Source of the DNA: Choanephora cucurbitarum
Lineage: Eukaryota; Mucoromycota; Mucoromycetes; Mucorales; Choanephoraceae
Direction of reading: 5' to 3'
DNA: 64,000 nucleotides
Assembly: GCA_025331435.1 (NCBI GenBank)
Contig: JAIWNI010000013.1
Coordinates: forward strand, 62,001-126,000
Position 1 is the first letter of the stretch. Every line of letters starts with the position of its first letter. Below, in pieces: positions 10,798 to 22,921 of the stretch. Position numbers and translations under genes: made by a program. Under the pieces are notes generated by a model. That model ran no database searches. It saw nothing but the letters and a program-made list of their open reading frames with translations, and was not told where the DNA came from.

Positions 10798-13021
10798 ATG
10801 GCTCTGGCAGCCCAACCTATTCAACAATCTCAAACCAATAATTATTTCTTCAAATCAGAATCAGAGAATTATTTCGGAAATGAATACTCACCCGAGCAAA
10901 TTCAACTTACTCTAGCTTCCAACGAAAAGCCTCGATCAAACAACCAATCACTCTCTATCCATAATACCCCCATCCATGAATACCCAACCGAAGAAGAAGA
11001 AGAACAAACAAGCAATATGAATGAGCATGCCGAAGAGGCAGCAACTGCCCGTCGTGGCAGCATGTCTCGGTCACAAAAGTCATCAGGTCAGAAAAGTGCT
11101 GAATCTGACCCTACACCATTCAATCACCAAGTGACTCGACCTACACAAGGAACCAAAAGATACTCTACCGGCTTCAACCTTGCACCTGCTTCTAGCTTCA
11201 AAAACAAATCTGAAGCAAAGCAAAAGAAACGCTTGACCCGAAACAACACATCCATTGATGGCAGTGAGCTCTCTGAAGATTTTGTCAAAGAGATGACAGC
11301 ACGACAGAAGGCATTTAGAAGAATGTCTCGTCGTAAGCCATTAGGAGAAGACGAAGATCGTGTGTTGATGGGTACACGAATTTCTGAAGGTCACCAGAAT
11401 TACATTTTGATGTACAACATGTTGACCGGTATTCGTATTGCTGTTGGACGAGTATCAGCCAAGCCAGACAGACCATTGGTAGAACAAGATTTCACTGCTG
11501 CACACAAACTTGCATTTGATGTGTAAGTACAGATTTATACAATTTTAAGAGAAAGAAAACAGAAACTCATTGTGTTTGCTATTCTTAGTACTGGTGATGA
11601 ATTGACTCCAGGTGCCAAATATGATTTTAAATTCAAGGACTATGCGCCTTGGATCTTTCGTGCACTGCGTGAAAGATTTGGTATTGACCCTGCTGATTAT
11701 TTGGTAATGAAGGGAACGTCTTTGAGAAAACCTTATTTCTAAATCAGTCAATAGATCTCACTCACAAGCAAATACATTCTATCTGAACTGGGCTCTCCTG
11801 GTAAAAGTGGTAGTTTCTTTTATTATTCAAGAGATTATCGTTTTATCATCAAGACAATTCATCATACCGAACAAAAGTTTATGCTTAAGATTTTAAAAGA
11901 ATATTATGATGTAAATTCAATTTAATTTTGGCGGTTTTTTTACCATCGACTAACCTCTTTACTCCTTTTTTTAAGCACGTCTGTTCCAATCCCGATACAT
12001 TGCTCTGTCGCTACTATGGTCTGCATCGTGTCAAACTTCCTCATGGTCGTAAAATTCACTTTGTTGTTATGGGTAATGTTTTGCCGCCTAACAAGGATAT
12101 TCATGAAACTTTCGATTTAAAGGTACACAAACATATATGCAGAGTCTATCAATTATCTGTTTTTACTAATTATAAACATTTTAGGGTTCTACTTTGGGTC
12201 GTTTCCTTCCTGAAGAGGAAATTCGCAAGAATCCCTATGCTGTTATGAAAGATTTGAATTGGGAGAAGAATGGCAAGAAACTTCAGTTGGGTCCCAAGAA
12301 GAGAAAGGTCTTCATTACCCAATTACTTCGTGATGTTAAACTTCTTGTTCGTATGAACATCATGGATTACAGTCTGATGGTTGGTGTTCATGATATCATT
12401 CGTGGCAACAAGGATAATGTTCGTAATTCTACACTTCAATTCTTCCAGGTATTAAGAGATGCAAAAAAAAAAACCTTAATTATATATTAATATAAATTGG
12501 TCGCACTTTTTGCGTATAGCCTAACACTAAACTCGCTGAACGTCGGGCTTCCATGATGAAACGTCGTGAAAGTAGACTTTCGATCTACCGTAGAACTCTT
12601 TTGGAAGCCAATCCTGATCGCTTGAATGCTTCAGACTTACCTGATGCTCCCTTTGATGAGTAAGTTCTTTTCAAATTGCTTTTCAAAAAAGGAAAAAGGT
12701 ACTTATCTATTCTATAGGCGTCGTAACTGTATTTTCTACTCTGATGATGGTGGTTTCCAAGCCACTGATGAAAGAAACAAAAAGGCACCAGCACTTTACT
12801 TCTTGGGTATCATTGATATCCTGACACCTTATGATATGAAGAAGAAGTCTGAACATTTCTTCAAGTCTATCACACAAGATAGAAATGAGATTTCCGCTGT
12901 CAAGCCTAGAGTCTATGGTAATCGTTTCATGGGCTTTATGGCTAGAGCCATTGAACACAATGAGGACATACCACACGAATATCAGATTCAGTCCGGCAAG
13001 GAAAGCAAAAAGCTTTTCTAA
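10798..13021 (+). CDS. MSS4: Phosphatidylinositol-4-phosphate 5-kinase (Mss4/Its3 type)
   Basis: Seven exons: 10798-11522, 11589-11703, 11755-11910, 11976-12122, 12185-12448, 12520-12659 and 12718-13021. The product makes PI(4,5)P2 at the plasma membrane. A disordered Ser/Gln-rich N-terminus of about 180 residues precedes the PIPK catalytic fold. Conserved landmarks include [23 protein letters not shown] (glycine loop and ATP lysine), [10 protein letters not shown], the [14 protein letters not shown] catalytic segment (MDYSLLxG-like) and IGIIDxLTxYDxKKKxE written here as [16 protein letters not shown], part of the specificity loop region. The stop follows the end of the kinase fold closely, as in family members. 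It needs no partner nearby. Confidence 0.95.
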
Positions 13022-13513
13022 ATTACATTCTAATCTAATCATCAATCTTCTCTCCTCGATCTACCCTTTATTAATGAATTCTTTTTCGTTCTGTGTATTT
13101 TATCCCTACTCTTTTGTGGCAGACCTTATTTAATAAATAAACGTATTTATAGTTAAACAAAATAAATGTTATAAGAACATCATACAAGTAGTGTGTTTGT
13201 TTGATAGACAGTTTAGTGTTACTTGGTGCAATCAATAGTCATCAACATCACTAAAACCAGTCAACATTGATCTGGTATTCCTGTCAGTTGCAAAGACTAT
13301 TGAATCCATGTGAGCATAAAGAGTTTTCTCGGACCAGAACAGGACAATAACCAGTTTGCATTGATAAACATTACCTCAAGTCTGTTTGTCTTTGTAGAAC
13401 AAGCTGTTCATCCTGTGCCTTAAATTATTTTAAGAACTCAGATAGCCTATTGACGCGTTTTGGCGCGTAGACGCAAACGCGGTTTCCTGTCTTTTTTTTT
13501 CCAACAAATAAAA
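13022..13513. other. Intergenic, 3' of PI4P 5-kinase and promoter of CTF8
   Basis: No gene seen. It contains the 3' UTR of the kinase gene with AATAAA-like signals near 13130-13165. Just upstream of CTF8 lies a GC-richer patch, TTTTGGCGCGTAGACGCAAACGCG (about 13459-13482). It contains GGCGCG and ACGCG-like boxes of the kind bound by MBF in other fungi, which would suit an S-phase gene. That link is inference only. Confidence 0.45.
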
Positions 13514-13879
13514 ATGGTCAATATAGTCATTCGCCCATACAACAGTTCAAGCAGGAAAGAAGAATTAGTATGTCTTGAGTTTCAGGGCAGCTTTGATTCG
13601 GGCGATGCAACTGAACTCAGTGGTCTCGAGGTGGGCGATCTAACTCTGGAAGGCGATTCTGCAGTACTCATCACAGGTCATCATCGACTTGTTGGCAAAA
13701 AAGCAAAACTACCTAAACCATTAGCTGTCATTCATAAAAAGCAAAAAGAAGCTGACTCAATGGAAGAGGGTACATCATATGAAGTTGTAACTATACTAAA
13801 AGAGAAATACCTGTTTGCAAGCCGACCAGGACTGATTGTGCAAGAGAGTTTGCGTGGTCTGACAAAGATTGGCAAATAA
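13514..13879 (+). CDS. CTF8: Sister-chromatid cohesion protein Ctf8
   Basis: A single-exon frame of 121 residues. The Ctf18-Dcc1-Ctf8 clamp-loader subunit is a small beta protein. Visible family traits are an N-terminal ELVCLEFQG strand, a GHHRLVGKKAKLPKPLAVI core and the C-terminal YEVVTILKEKYLFASRPGLIV segment. It would act with the alternative RFC complex that loads or unloads PCNA during replication. The start is the ATG after CAAATAAAA; an in-frame upstream ATG at 13460 would add 18 basic residues from apparent promoter sequence. The match rests on short motifs, so a different small nuclear protein remains possible. Confidence 0.75.
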   Translation: MVNIVIRPYNSSSRKEELVCLEFQGSFDSGDATELSGLEVGDLTLEGDSAVLITGHHRLVGKKAKLPKPLAVIHKKQKEADSMEEGTSYEVVTILKEKYLFASRPGLIVQESLRGLTKIGK

Positions 13880-14926
13880 GAGGATTTGCACTTGTAGTTT
13901 ATGATACCACTTTCTTCTATGGAATACACAAAAACCTCACTTCATTACTATACATAGCACATAGACATATTGAACAAAAAAAAACGATCTGACCCAACCA
14001 GACATTGTATAAATAAACCGTAAGATAAGCTTAGACATGAAGGATTGACAAAGACAGTGTTATTAATTCATGACAATCTCTTGTTAACTTTAAATGAGTG
14101 TGTGTAGGCCAATTGAGCCTTGTCAAATGACATGCGAAAACGTTATTTATCATTATTGTTTTTGCCTGAGAATTATGCTGCATAACAAATGATTATGGGA
14201 TCCTCGATGCTCATTCGCTTTCACTCTCCTTTCACTCTATCTGCTTCTCTTTGGTTGATAAGCTATTCTAGATGTCTTATTGACTATTGGTTGTTAACAG
14301 CTGTATGCATCACTCATTTTTTTAAAAAATTGACTTGTTTCATAAATTACCTGTTTCATGCAAAATGGATAACTTTCTTTTTCCCCCAAAAAAAGAAATG
14401 GTCTCAAATGGCACTGTTGTTTATTACTATTATATAAACAAACTTGATACATAGTATGCTACTGATAAAAAACAAAGAGCTTAGTTTCTTTTATGGATTA
14501 TTACTCCAAAACAATGCTTAAAGAAAGACATGTGAAATTGGGATTCATTGGTCAATGTTTAGCTTCAGGTCAAAAAAGGAGAAGTAGAGAACTCAAAAAA
14601 AGAAAAAAAGCCCGGTAAGGTTAACTCCTTTTTTTTTTCTCTGGTCCACTCCACTTAGAATCTGAAGGCATAAGGTCATTGATAAATTGATTAGAAAAAA
14701 AATTATTCTACTGTTTTCAGCTTTGATTGGGAATCTTCTCGACAATAATTGGCGATAGGCATTAAAAAGCTGATGAATAAAAAAAATGTCATTTATAAAG
14801 TCTCGTATTTCTTTCGTTCTTTCCTTTTTTTTTGCTTTCTCTTTTTCATTTTTGTCATTCAACTACTATTCAACTGTAAAGAAGAACTCATGACAGGTAA
14901 AGAAGAAAGAAAGAAAAAAAACGGGA
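13880..14926. other. Intergenic, about 1 kb, upstream of the GATA factor
   Basis: No convincing gene. Short frames at 14189-14437 (+) and 14593-14862 (-) are low-complexity Lys/Phe-rich readings of A/T runs. The last 300 bp are rich in pyrimidine tracts and AAAGAAAGAAA stretches, fitting a long promoter or 5' leader of the transcription-factor gene. Confidence 0.55.
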
Positions 14927-16144
14927 GTGTGGAAAGAGAGAATCAAAAGAAGTCCAACTTATTTTTATGCAGATTTAGCTTATTGTACAAACCAAGTGTT
15001 AAGAGCATCTTCTATGAATAATGAACAGTCTCCCATAGCTCGCTCTACAGCTTCTAATAGTAGCATTGCTGCGGAAACTCCTTCCATTATGTCTCATTCA
15101 AGTTCTGTCTCGCCTCTTGGAGATTATGCGTTGTCTTGTCCTGCTGGGCCTATTGAACGAGGCTACTTCACTTCGACTGCTCCTGCCGTATCAAATGTTC
15201 TCTCAGCGATGGATGGTTATTCTGATCGATTCAACCCTGAAGCTATGGGTTACAGTTCATCCTCTGGTTCTCCTGACGAACATGCTGTTCTCTTGGACAG
15301 TTTTCATGGCTCTATCTCCCCACCTGTGCTAGTGTCTGATGGCTCTCTTCTACGTCTCTCTGCTGAGAATATGGCGTCCCAAACTTCCTCTCAGTCTATG
15401 TTCTCACTCTGCCGTCATCCGGAGCAGCAACAGACTCATGTGTTGTCAAACTATTATGATCAAGATTATATAAATCATCGTCGTCATTCTACTTCTATTG
15501 TTCCCTTTTACCATCAAGACTTCGATAGTCCCAACAGCGCTACAGTACCTCAAGTCAACCTGGACTCACCAAGCGGTTATGAATCTATAAACAAGAAGCC
15601 CTATTATCAGCCTGACTGTAGACGCAACTCATTCCCGGAGCATGTCTGTCAAAAGTCCCACTCCCACTCAACTGAAAAGAAGCATTCAAGCAGCAGAAAG
15701 CAATCTCGTCACAAGGACAAGAAGCGTTGTACAAACTGTCATGCTTCTACCTCTCCCTCTTGGAGACGCAGTATCTCCAAGGATACAAAAGGAAACCTTT
15801 TATGCAATGCCTGTGGTCTTTAGTAAATATTTTTTAGTTCTTTCACAAAGAGCAATCTGTTTAACGAATTGAATTAGTGAAAAGACCGCCAAAAAGAAGC
15901 GTATGCTTCTTACTCAACCTGACGGAAACACCAAAGTGATCCGCAAACGAGATTTTAGAGAATTCAAGTGTTCAAATTGCAAATCGGACACAGGTGCTCG
16001 TTGGAGAAAAATTCCAAATTCCAAAGAAGATCGTGTTGTTTGTAAGTTGGCTTTTATGGAGATTATCTTTAATGGTCTATTGATTGATTTTTTCGCATTT
16101 TTTATATAGGTGAGAAATGTGCACGCTCACTTGCCCGCCGTTGA
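14927..16144 (+). CDS. GATA-type transcription factor with two zinc fingers
   Basis: Three exons: start-15822, 15878-16041 and 16110-16144. A Ser-rich disordered region of roughly 260 residues precedes two GATA-like fingers. Finger 1 reads CTNC...SPSWRR...LLCNAC and finger 2 CSNC...GARWRK...VVCEKC. Both keep the WRR/WRK core that contacts GATA DNA, but the loops are long (21 and 20 residues between cysteine pairs, against the usual 17-18). Finger 1 is cut by the first intron right after CNACGL. The protein stops 9 residues after the last cysteine. Start is uncertain: 14927, or 15014 (MNNEQSPIARS), which I find slightly more natural. Target genes are unknown; nitrogen, iron or light responses are typical for the family. 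Confidence 0.85.
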
Positions 16145-16715
16145 TATATAAACAAGCAATCAGCAAGTTTCTTTTTCCTTGTCTTTCTTTTTTTTTGCAT
16201 AATCAGTTCTATCTCTCCCATTCGTATTTGCTCTGTTAATAAATTTTGATTATTCATTTAGTATCCCTCAACAATGAAGTGACAATGATAAAATCATTTG
16301 GCTTGCGTGTATCCTGTTTATATGTATAGTATCATAGCCTACGTACATCCACATGATCATCAACATAAATGAACCAATGATTGCCTTTCATGGGTGATTT
16401 TTACCATAGCCACTTGTGCCTGATCTCTTTTGAGGCTTTGAGGCTACCTTATACTCGACTTTGAGCATATACGCATACGCTCTTCCCCCCTTTCTTTTTC
16501 ATTCTCTTTATTTATTTTTTGAAGTTTATTATTTGCAGCTTTTTTTTCTATTATTATTATTTATTGTGCGTGTGTGTATCCTTATTTGCAGTAGATCTTA
16601 ACTTTTTTGTACTCTTTCTCTTTTCCTTTGTTTCTTTCTTTTTTTCAAAAAAGACAATCTCAACCTCATCAAGAGAAAAAGGTCATCTGCTCATCTAAAC
16701 AAATAATCGCCATTC
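16145..16715. other. Intergenic and likely promoter of the winged-helix/APSES gene
   Basis: No gene seen. The 3' part has long C/T tracts and TTTATTATTATTATTTATTG, typical of promoters in this window. Confidence 0.5.
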
Positions 16716-19700
16716 ATGTTGGTTAAAGAGGAGACTATGGAAATCGAAGGCCTCCCATTCCAAGTGCATGTTGATGATGCAAAGGACAAAGTATTTGTAG
16801 CCATCTTAAGATCGCTGGTCATATTGAAAAACACACCTTCCTCTCCTAAAAAGTTAGCTGCAACAATTATAGAGCATCGTTTAGCAAAACTTGGGTAAAG
16901 TTTCTCCTTTTTTTTTTTCAATATATAGTATCTAAACTCTTCTCCTCTTTTATTTTTTGTAGTGGACAGACTCCTTTTGCCACTGTCTCTTCTCGAATAT
17001 CACAACATTTCAAACGGTCCGCAAGCCATGAATCATCTAGAAAACCATTGTTGATAAAGCACATGGATGAACAGCATGCCAGAAAGAGCCGGTATTCTAT
17101 TGATGATTGTTTATTGCAAAGTCCGATCCAGGCCAAGCATGAAATTTCTTTGCGGACCTCAAATTCACCAGCATTGGAGGCAAACGAACAGGACATTGCG
17201 GCTGCCATTACAATCACCAAAATGTCGCAACAGCCCCATTATAAAGAATCTAGACTACCACAGCCCGAGACGATCGATGCCGTTGGAAAGAACACAGAAG
17301 AAACACCCAAGGTAAAGACAAGGCAGGAGACTATCCAAGGACATACGTTTACCTTGACCAAACGATGGCTGGGCTACTTGGAACTCCATGAACTCGATTC
17401 TCCAAGCGATATACCCAACACTAAAGTGTCCCGCTTCTCGTCAACAGATCCCAAATTGAGCTATAGCTATGTGAATGCGACCCAGTTACGAAAGGCTGCC
17501 ATTCCTGTTCTGGGTGAGGGTGTATTTGATATTGAGCGAGAAAGACGAGAAGGCGGTGGCATTGCTGTTGTCATATCCAGTGGGCCACTAGAAAGCAATG
17601 ATGTTTGGTAAGCAGGCATGTACATATTTCAACTTGTGTTAATGGTTGCACTCCCTAAAGGATACCTTTGGAAAGAGCAAGAGAGTTGATGGAAGAATTT
17701 GAGATTGAGAGCTCGCCAGGTCTCACAAGGCTCTTGAGTGATGAGCTGTTAAGTGAATGCTTTTCTGATGGTATGTTGCATATTTAAGCACAGGTAAAGA
17801 TAAAGGAGTGAATAAGGTATTGAACAAGGTGCTCTTCACAGAAAATCGCCTTAAGAACAATATACCCGAGACAAAGCAACATGATAATCTAGCTGAGTCT
17901 TCTAAAAGACATGTTCGAATTGCACCCACACCACAAAAGTCATCAGAAGAGACAGTACTGCCTCAATTAAATATGAATACATTGCAGCAGTTGATGATGG
18001 CACTACCACAGTTTCTTCAGAGTCCAGCACAATCTGCTCTTTTTTCAAAAGTGCTGACCACCTATCTTCAATATCTAGCTACTTTCAATTCAGCTCAACC
18101 GACAATAGCATCCAACGAAATTAACAAACATAGTGTTCATCCCCATATGATGCTCACTAACAGCAGTAATCAGAATGATAGTAATATGATGAATAACAAC
18201 GCACTCTCAAATAGAAAAGAAGTAGATGAGATACCATTAAGTGTACCTGATATACCTACACCCCCTATGACAGAAATGACTTCACCATTTACAATCAAGA
18301 CGATTGAACCCACAACGCCCTACATGGAGATAACAGTCATCGATCATGTTGCTGTTTGTGTAGCTTTTCTAGTCAAGGATGGTCAGGAATATCGTATTAT
18401 GCGCAGACTAGATACTAGTTATATCAATGGTACGCAGCTTTTGATTGCCGGTGGTATTGAGACAGAGAGCGAACGAAGTATGATTCTCAGTTTTGAGATG
18501 AGTCGTGTTAGGATGCCTAACCGTCAAAGCGATCTTTTTGGAACTTGGATTCCACATCGACGTGCACACGAATTAGCAGCAACGTGTTCTATTCAACATA
18601 TGCTTCATGCTTTCTTTAGTGACCACCTGGAGCAACTCTTTCCTTCACCTTTACCGTCTTTCATCAACAACAACAAGCGAAGAACAAGAACAAACTCCAT
18701 TCCTTCTACAGACGACGCTATGCGAAATCATCATTTAGCTGCTCTAACCTTAGCTGCACTCAAAAACCCAGTGGTCATGTCAGACTCACACCGTTCCCAT
18801 CAACAGCAGCAAGAGCAGCAACAACAACAAGAGCACGAGCAAAAACAGCAAGAGCAACAGCAATCACCTCCTGAACTTTATCCAATAAGGACGATTGATC
18901 GACAAGTCTCTCTCACTCATCCAAGCAGGACCCTAAAGACAGCAGCCGAATACACCTTAAAAGCACCTCATCTCGGCCATTTTGAGGATGCCCAGAACGA
19001 CCTTCAAAAGCATGTAGTCATTATCGACAAACCTACATCTCAAAACCTTGCTGTTATTTCGTTTGGACAAGAATCGCCTTTTATAGGTCGCCACGAGAGC
19101 GACATTGATGTGGAGGCACTTGATTATGCAGAAGATATGAGCGAAGATACAGATACAGATCATGATATTGAAGAGGTTCGTAAGGATATGCGTAAGCTAA
19201 GGGATGCAGCGATTGCAGCTATGGAATTGGATGATTTGCTTGGATCGACACAACTGCCTCTTTATTCAGAGAAAAATCGTCGCCGAAGTGATGGTCAAGT
19301 TAGACTGACTGAGCGCAAAATAATGAAGAAGCAGTACCATTCTGAAGAAGAGGAAGAGGAAGAAAATGAAAGGAAAAAGATGGACGAAGATGACGAAGAC
19401 ATTCATTTCTCATATAAGGTGTTTGATTTTCAGCGAAAGAAACCGGCTGGTTTTGTCAGTGGAGGTGGCAAATGGACTGTCAGTACCAATACCAAACTAT
19501 TTAGACCTACTCAAATCAAGCGTTCGGCTACTTGGAATGGAAAGATGACGCCAGCAGCTAAACGACAGCGAAAATCAGACCAACATAGCACTTCAAAAAA
19601 GGAATGCTATGTTCAGAAATCAACTGCAAAACCGATCAAACGCAAGATGACAACTATTGTTACTCATACAGTCGTAGATGAGAACGATGAAGGTGATGAA

Positions 19701-19742
19701 GTAGATATTGGTGGCAGTGATAATGAAGATGATCTACGATGA
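16716..19742 (+). CDS. Putative transcription regulator: winged-helix plus two APSES/KilA-N-like modules
   Basis: Exons 16716-16894, 16963-17607, 17661 to about 17737 or 17770, and 17794-19742 give about 950 residues. Residues 15-75 resemble a GDS1-type winged helix (AILRSL...SPKKLAATI...FATVSSRISQHFKRS). A first APSES-like module (about 190-310) has YVNATQLRKAA then WIPLERARELMEEF. A second (about 470-560) has YINGTQLLIAGG then GTWIPHRRAHELA. These match the NATQ and TWIPL-x-RGRELA landmarks of StuA/Mbp1-type DNA-binding domains. A Gln-rich stretch, acidic patches and a basic C-terminus with likely nuclear signals follow. Intron 3 has ambiguous donors: GTATGT would give a 23-nt intron, while an upstream GTGATG gives 56 nt and seems better. 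DNA targets are unknown. Confidence 0.75.
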
Positions 19743-21079
19743 GTTTTGTCAGAAAAAAAAATTGTTAAATATGTATTATAATTCCCCTCCCCCCATTCTT
19801 TTTCTTCATTTTTTTTATCCTGCTTAAATAGTGATGCTCTAGTGCTGTAGCAATTCACAATAAAACATATATTTCTTAAAACAAAAGGGAAGAGATTCTT
19901 AAAACTGATATTACAGAGCTTTGAATGACAGCTTGACCTCGCAACCTCCTCTTTTTTTTTGGTATACTTAATGTTATCTTGTGCTTTAACGAAACAAACA
20001 AGTCAACTTTCGAATTTAAGTGAAGGACAAAATACCATTATGTCTATGAGATTTATGATAAGGCCAAGTGTAAGTATTTTTACACGATTTCGTTTTGCAA
20101 ACTACGTCAACAATAAATTAGATGGAAGCCTGGGAAGTTTGCCTTACAAAGAACTACTATTTAGCTGATGCCAAATGAACTGAACTGCTTCGTCAGGACG
20201 TTTAATTGCAAAGTTTAAATGCACCAATAGCAGCGGTATTCAATAAGCTTGATTATTAGTTTACCCTTACAAGCGATTGTATGTAGCAAACTATTAAGAA
20301 TGCATATGGTTTTGTGCAAACGAATTTGATCGACGTTAAAGTTTTGGTAGGATCCCTTATTTTCTCATAATTCAAATTGATCATCATAACACATAAGACA
20401 CCACGCCGATTATATACATCAGACAGAGAATGCAAAATAAAAAGAACCTAAGAAAGTCGCTTATTCAAGGGATATACGTTTGTGATTTAGTAAGTATAGA
20501 AAAAAAGACAACATATACCAAATTAAGCGCCACCGCTTCTTTCTCATCCAAATTGATCTTTTCATTGGCATCCACTACCTCACAAACATTATGGTTGTGG
20601 CTATTATTCTTTAAACTAATGCAATCATGTGCCATTGATTAGCAATGCATTTGATAGATAGTTGCATAGTCGTCATCAACACAGTTGCAGCTGTTGATGA
20701 AGATCAGTCTATTATTTAGAAGTGTGAGTGCATTAAAAGTTGTCAAACTCCACTTGTGTCTTTTTCTTTTATTCTCTTCTTTGCGTAAAGTAGCCTACCA
20801 TTCTTTTGAATGGTTTCATCTTCTTTTTCCATCAACAAGTAAGTTAATGTATTTATGACTTACTCTTGTTTTTTAGCATGCTAAAACAAGATGCCAAAGC
20901 TTCCTTCTTTCTATGACACTAAAAAGAATGTCCGTTCTCCTTTTTTTTCGGTCTTTATCTTTCTGTTATATTAATTTTGTTCATTTACTAGACTTTTGAT
21001 ACGATATAATTGAGTTTTGAACTCGATTGCAGCACTCTTTCATTCTTTTGACTGTCTCTACTTTTTTTTCTCTGCGATA
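19743..21079. other. Intergenic, 1.3 kb
   Basis: No gene recognised. Frames at 19959-20168 and 20430-20642 lack motifs and splice context. An AT-rich stretch near 20650-20710 holds a weak inverted repeat (CATCAACA...TGTTGATGA). The last 100 bp before the transporter are T-rich. Confidence 0.5.
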
Positions 21080-22921
21080 ATGATGGAGAAAACAAAAGAA
21101 TCGTTGCCTCGCCAACAATTAGCAATTATCTGTCTCTGCCGAATAGTTGTAAGCGCCTAGAACTGAGTGATTGGTTCATTTCTTCTGATCTTATTTCTAT
21201 CCATTCAATTGGAACAAAAATGAAAAGGAACCTATCTGCTCCACTGTTATAGCTCCTTTTGTAGTTCAGGTAAATCTAGCGACGATTCTCAAGTGAATAA
21301 GCGACTCATATTTCTTTTTAGATGATTAGAGATTTTCACATAACCGATGAAAATGGTATAGGCTATTATACAGGCCTCATCACAGCATGTTTTGCTATTT
21401 CCCAACTACTGACAGGAATTCCTTGGGGTATGCTTTCTGACCGAATTGGAAGAAAACCAGTTATTCTTCAAGGCCTAGTTGGCTCGATCACTAGTATTCT
21501 GCTTTTTGGTCTATCAAGGTCTTATGTTTGGGCCCTTTTGTCTCGAAGTCTTTGTGGACTACTTGTAAGTTTCTATCTCCTGTCTTTTTTTTTCTCCCTC
21601 TTTATTTTCTTTACTAATTGCTGAAAGCAACTTACAGAATGGTAATGGTGGCGTCATAAAGAGTATAGTTTCTGAACTAACAATTGATCACCTACCTCAT
21701 AAAAGAGCAGAGGCATTTTCCCTAATAACAGTAGTCCATGGCATTGGATATATCCTTGGGCCTATTATAGGAGGGTTTTTGTCTTATCCTGTTAGTCAAT
21801 ATCCTAAAGTATTTGGTAACAGAGGCGCCCTGACTGATTTCTTATCTCATTATCCATACTTCTTCCCTACTTTTATTGCTGCTCTCATCTGCGCTATAGC
21901 GTTTATTGCTTGTTTCTTTTTTCTGGAAGAAACTTTGTTAAACAAACAAAAATCCGATGATCATCTTCGAGATTCCCGTATAACCAATGAAGACATAGAG
22001 TGTTCAGCTAAATTTACCAGCACTGGAAAGAAAGCTTCTCCAACGCTTAGAGAAGCTCTAACGCCATCAGTAGTTGCTGTGTGCGTCATGTATGGATGTT
22101 TTGTTTTACAGAATTCTTTCTCGAATGGTAACCATTGAACAAGCAAATGATTTAAAGCAGAAAGCATTAACTTTCTCTTTTTTTTTTCTTTTTGAATGTT
22201 TTTTTGCAGTGCTTTATCCACTATATACAGCTAGCAATAGAGATAGTGGTGGTCTAGGATTTTCACCAAACGAAATAGGTATCTCACTTGGTTTTGCCGG
22301 TGTGGTGACGATCATAGGTCATGTAGTATTACTGCCCATCTTGGTTCGAAAGTTTGGTCTTTTACGTCTCACTCAAATCGCTCTTTTTTTGCTCATTTTT
22401 GTATACCTCTTTCAAGGTGTGATCAGAGTCATGTATCTTATTCCAGATCCTAGTGGCCAGAAAGACACAAAATGCTGGGTTTGGGTAGGGTTGTTGATCT
22501 TTTTGGCTTTCAAGACACTTTGCAACAATATTTGCTATACTGGATGTGTAGTTCTTGCTAACAATGCTGCACCTCGGTCTGATACATTGGGTGTTGTTAA
22601 TGGGTTCTCTCAGTGTAATACGAACATTTTTTAAGAAACCAAAAAACTGTCTTATCTGATGAAAACTGTATTAGGTTGTTCTGCTGCAATGAGTGCTATT
22701 GGGCCAACCATCAGCTCTGTTATTTGGTCAGCGTAGGTAGACCAAAGCGAGTCATATGAGTGATTGCTAAATACAACATTACTAGATCTTTATCTGCTAC
22801 ATCATTACCATATGATGTACGAATCAACATCACATTCTTTGTTTTGACCTGCATTGTTTCAGTCACTTATATCTTATGTAGGCGTTTAAAGCCAGAAAAA
22901 TATGAGGCACCACAAGCATAA
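21080..22921 (+). CDS. Major facilitator superfamily transporter (DHA1/TetA-like, yeast YCR023C group)
   Basis: Seven exons: 21080-21148, 21228-21269, 21322-21564, 21638-22127, 22210-22614, 22675-22732 and 22786-22921. The product has about 480 residues and roughly 12 hydrophobic segments. The loop between helices 2 and 3 has the MFS signature GMLSDRIGRKPVIL, and helix 5 has the drug-antiporter-like motif IGYILGPIIGGFL. The N-terminus is short and lacks a signal peptide. Related fungal proteins sit in the vacuolar or plasma membrane and export small molecules; the substrate cannot be told from sequence. Exon 2 (42 nt) is needed to supply EPICSTVIAPFVVQ, which is conserved before helix 1 ends. 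It is isolated, with a desert downstream. Confidence 0.88.

Noticed and set aside
14189..14862. Short frames between CTF8 and the GATA gene
   Set aside because: Low-complexity readings of A/T runs, no family resemblance.
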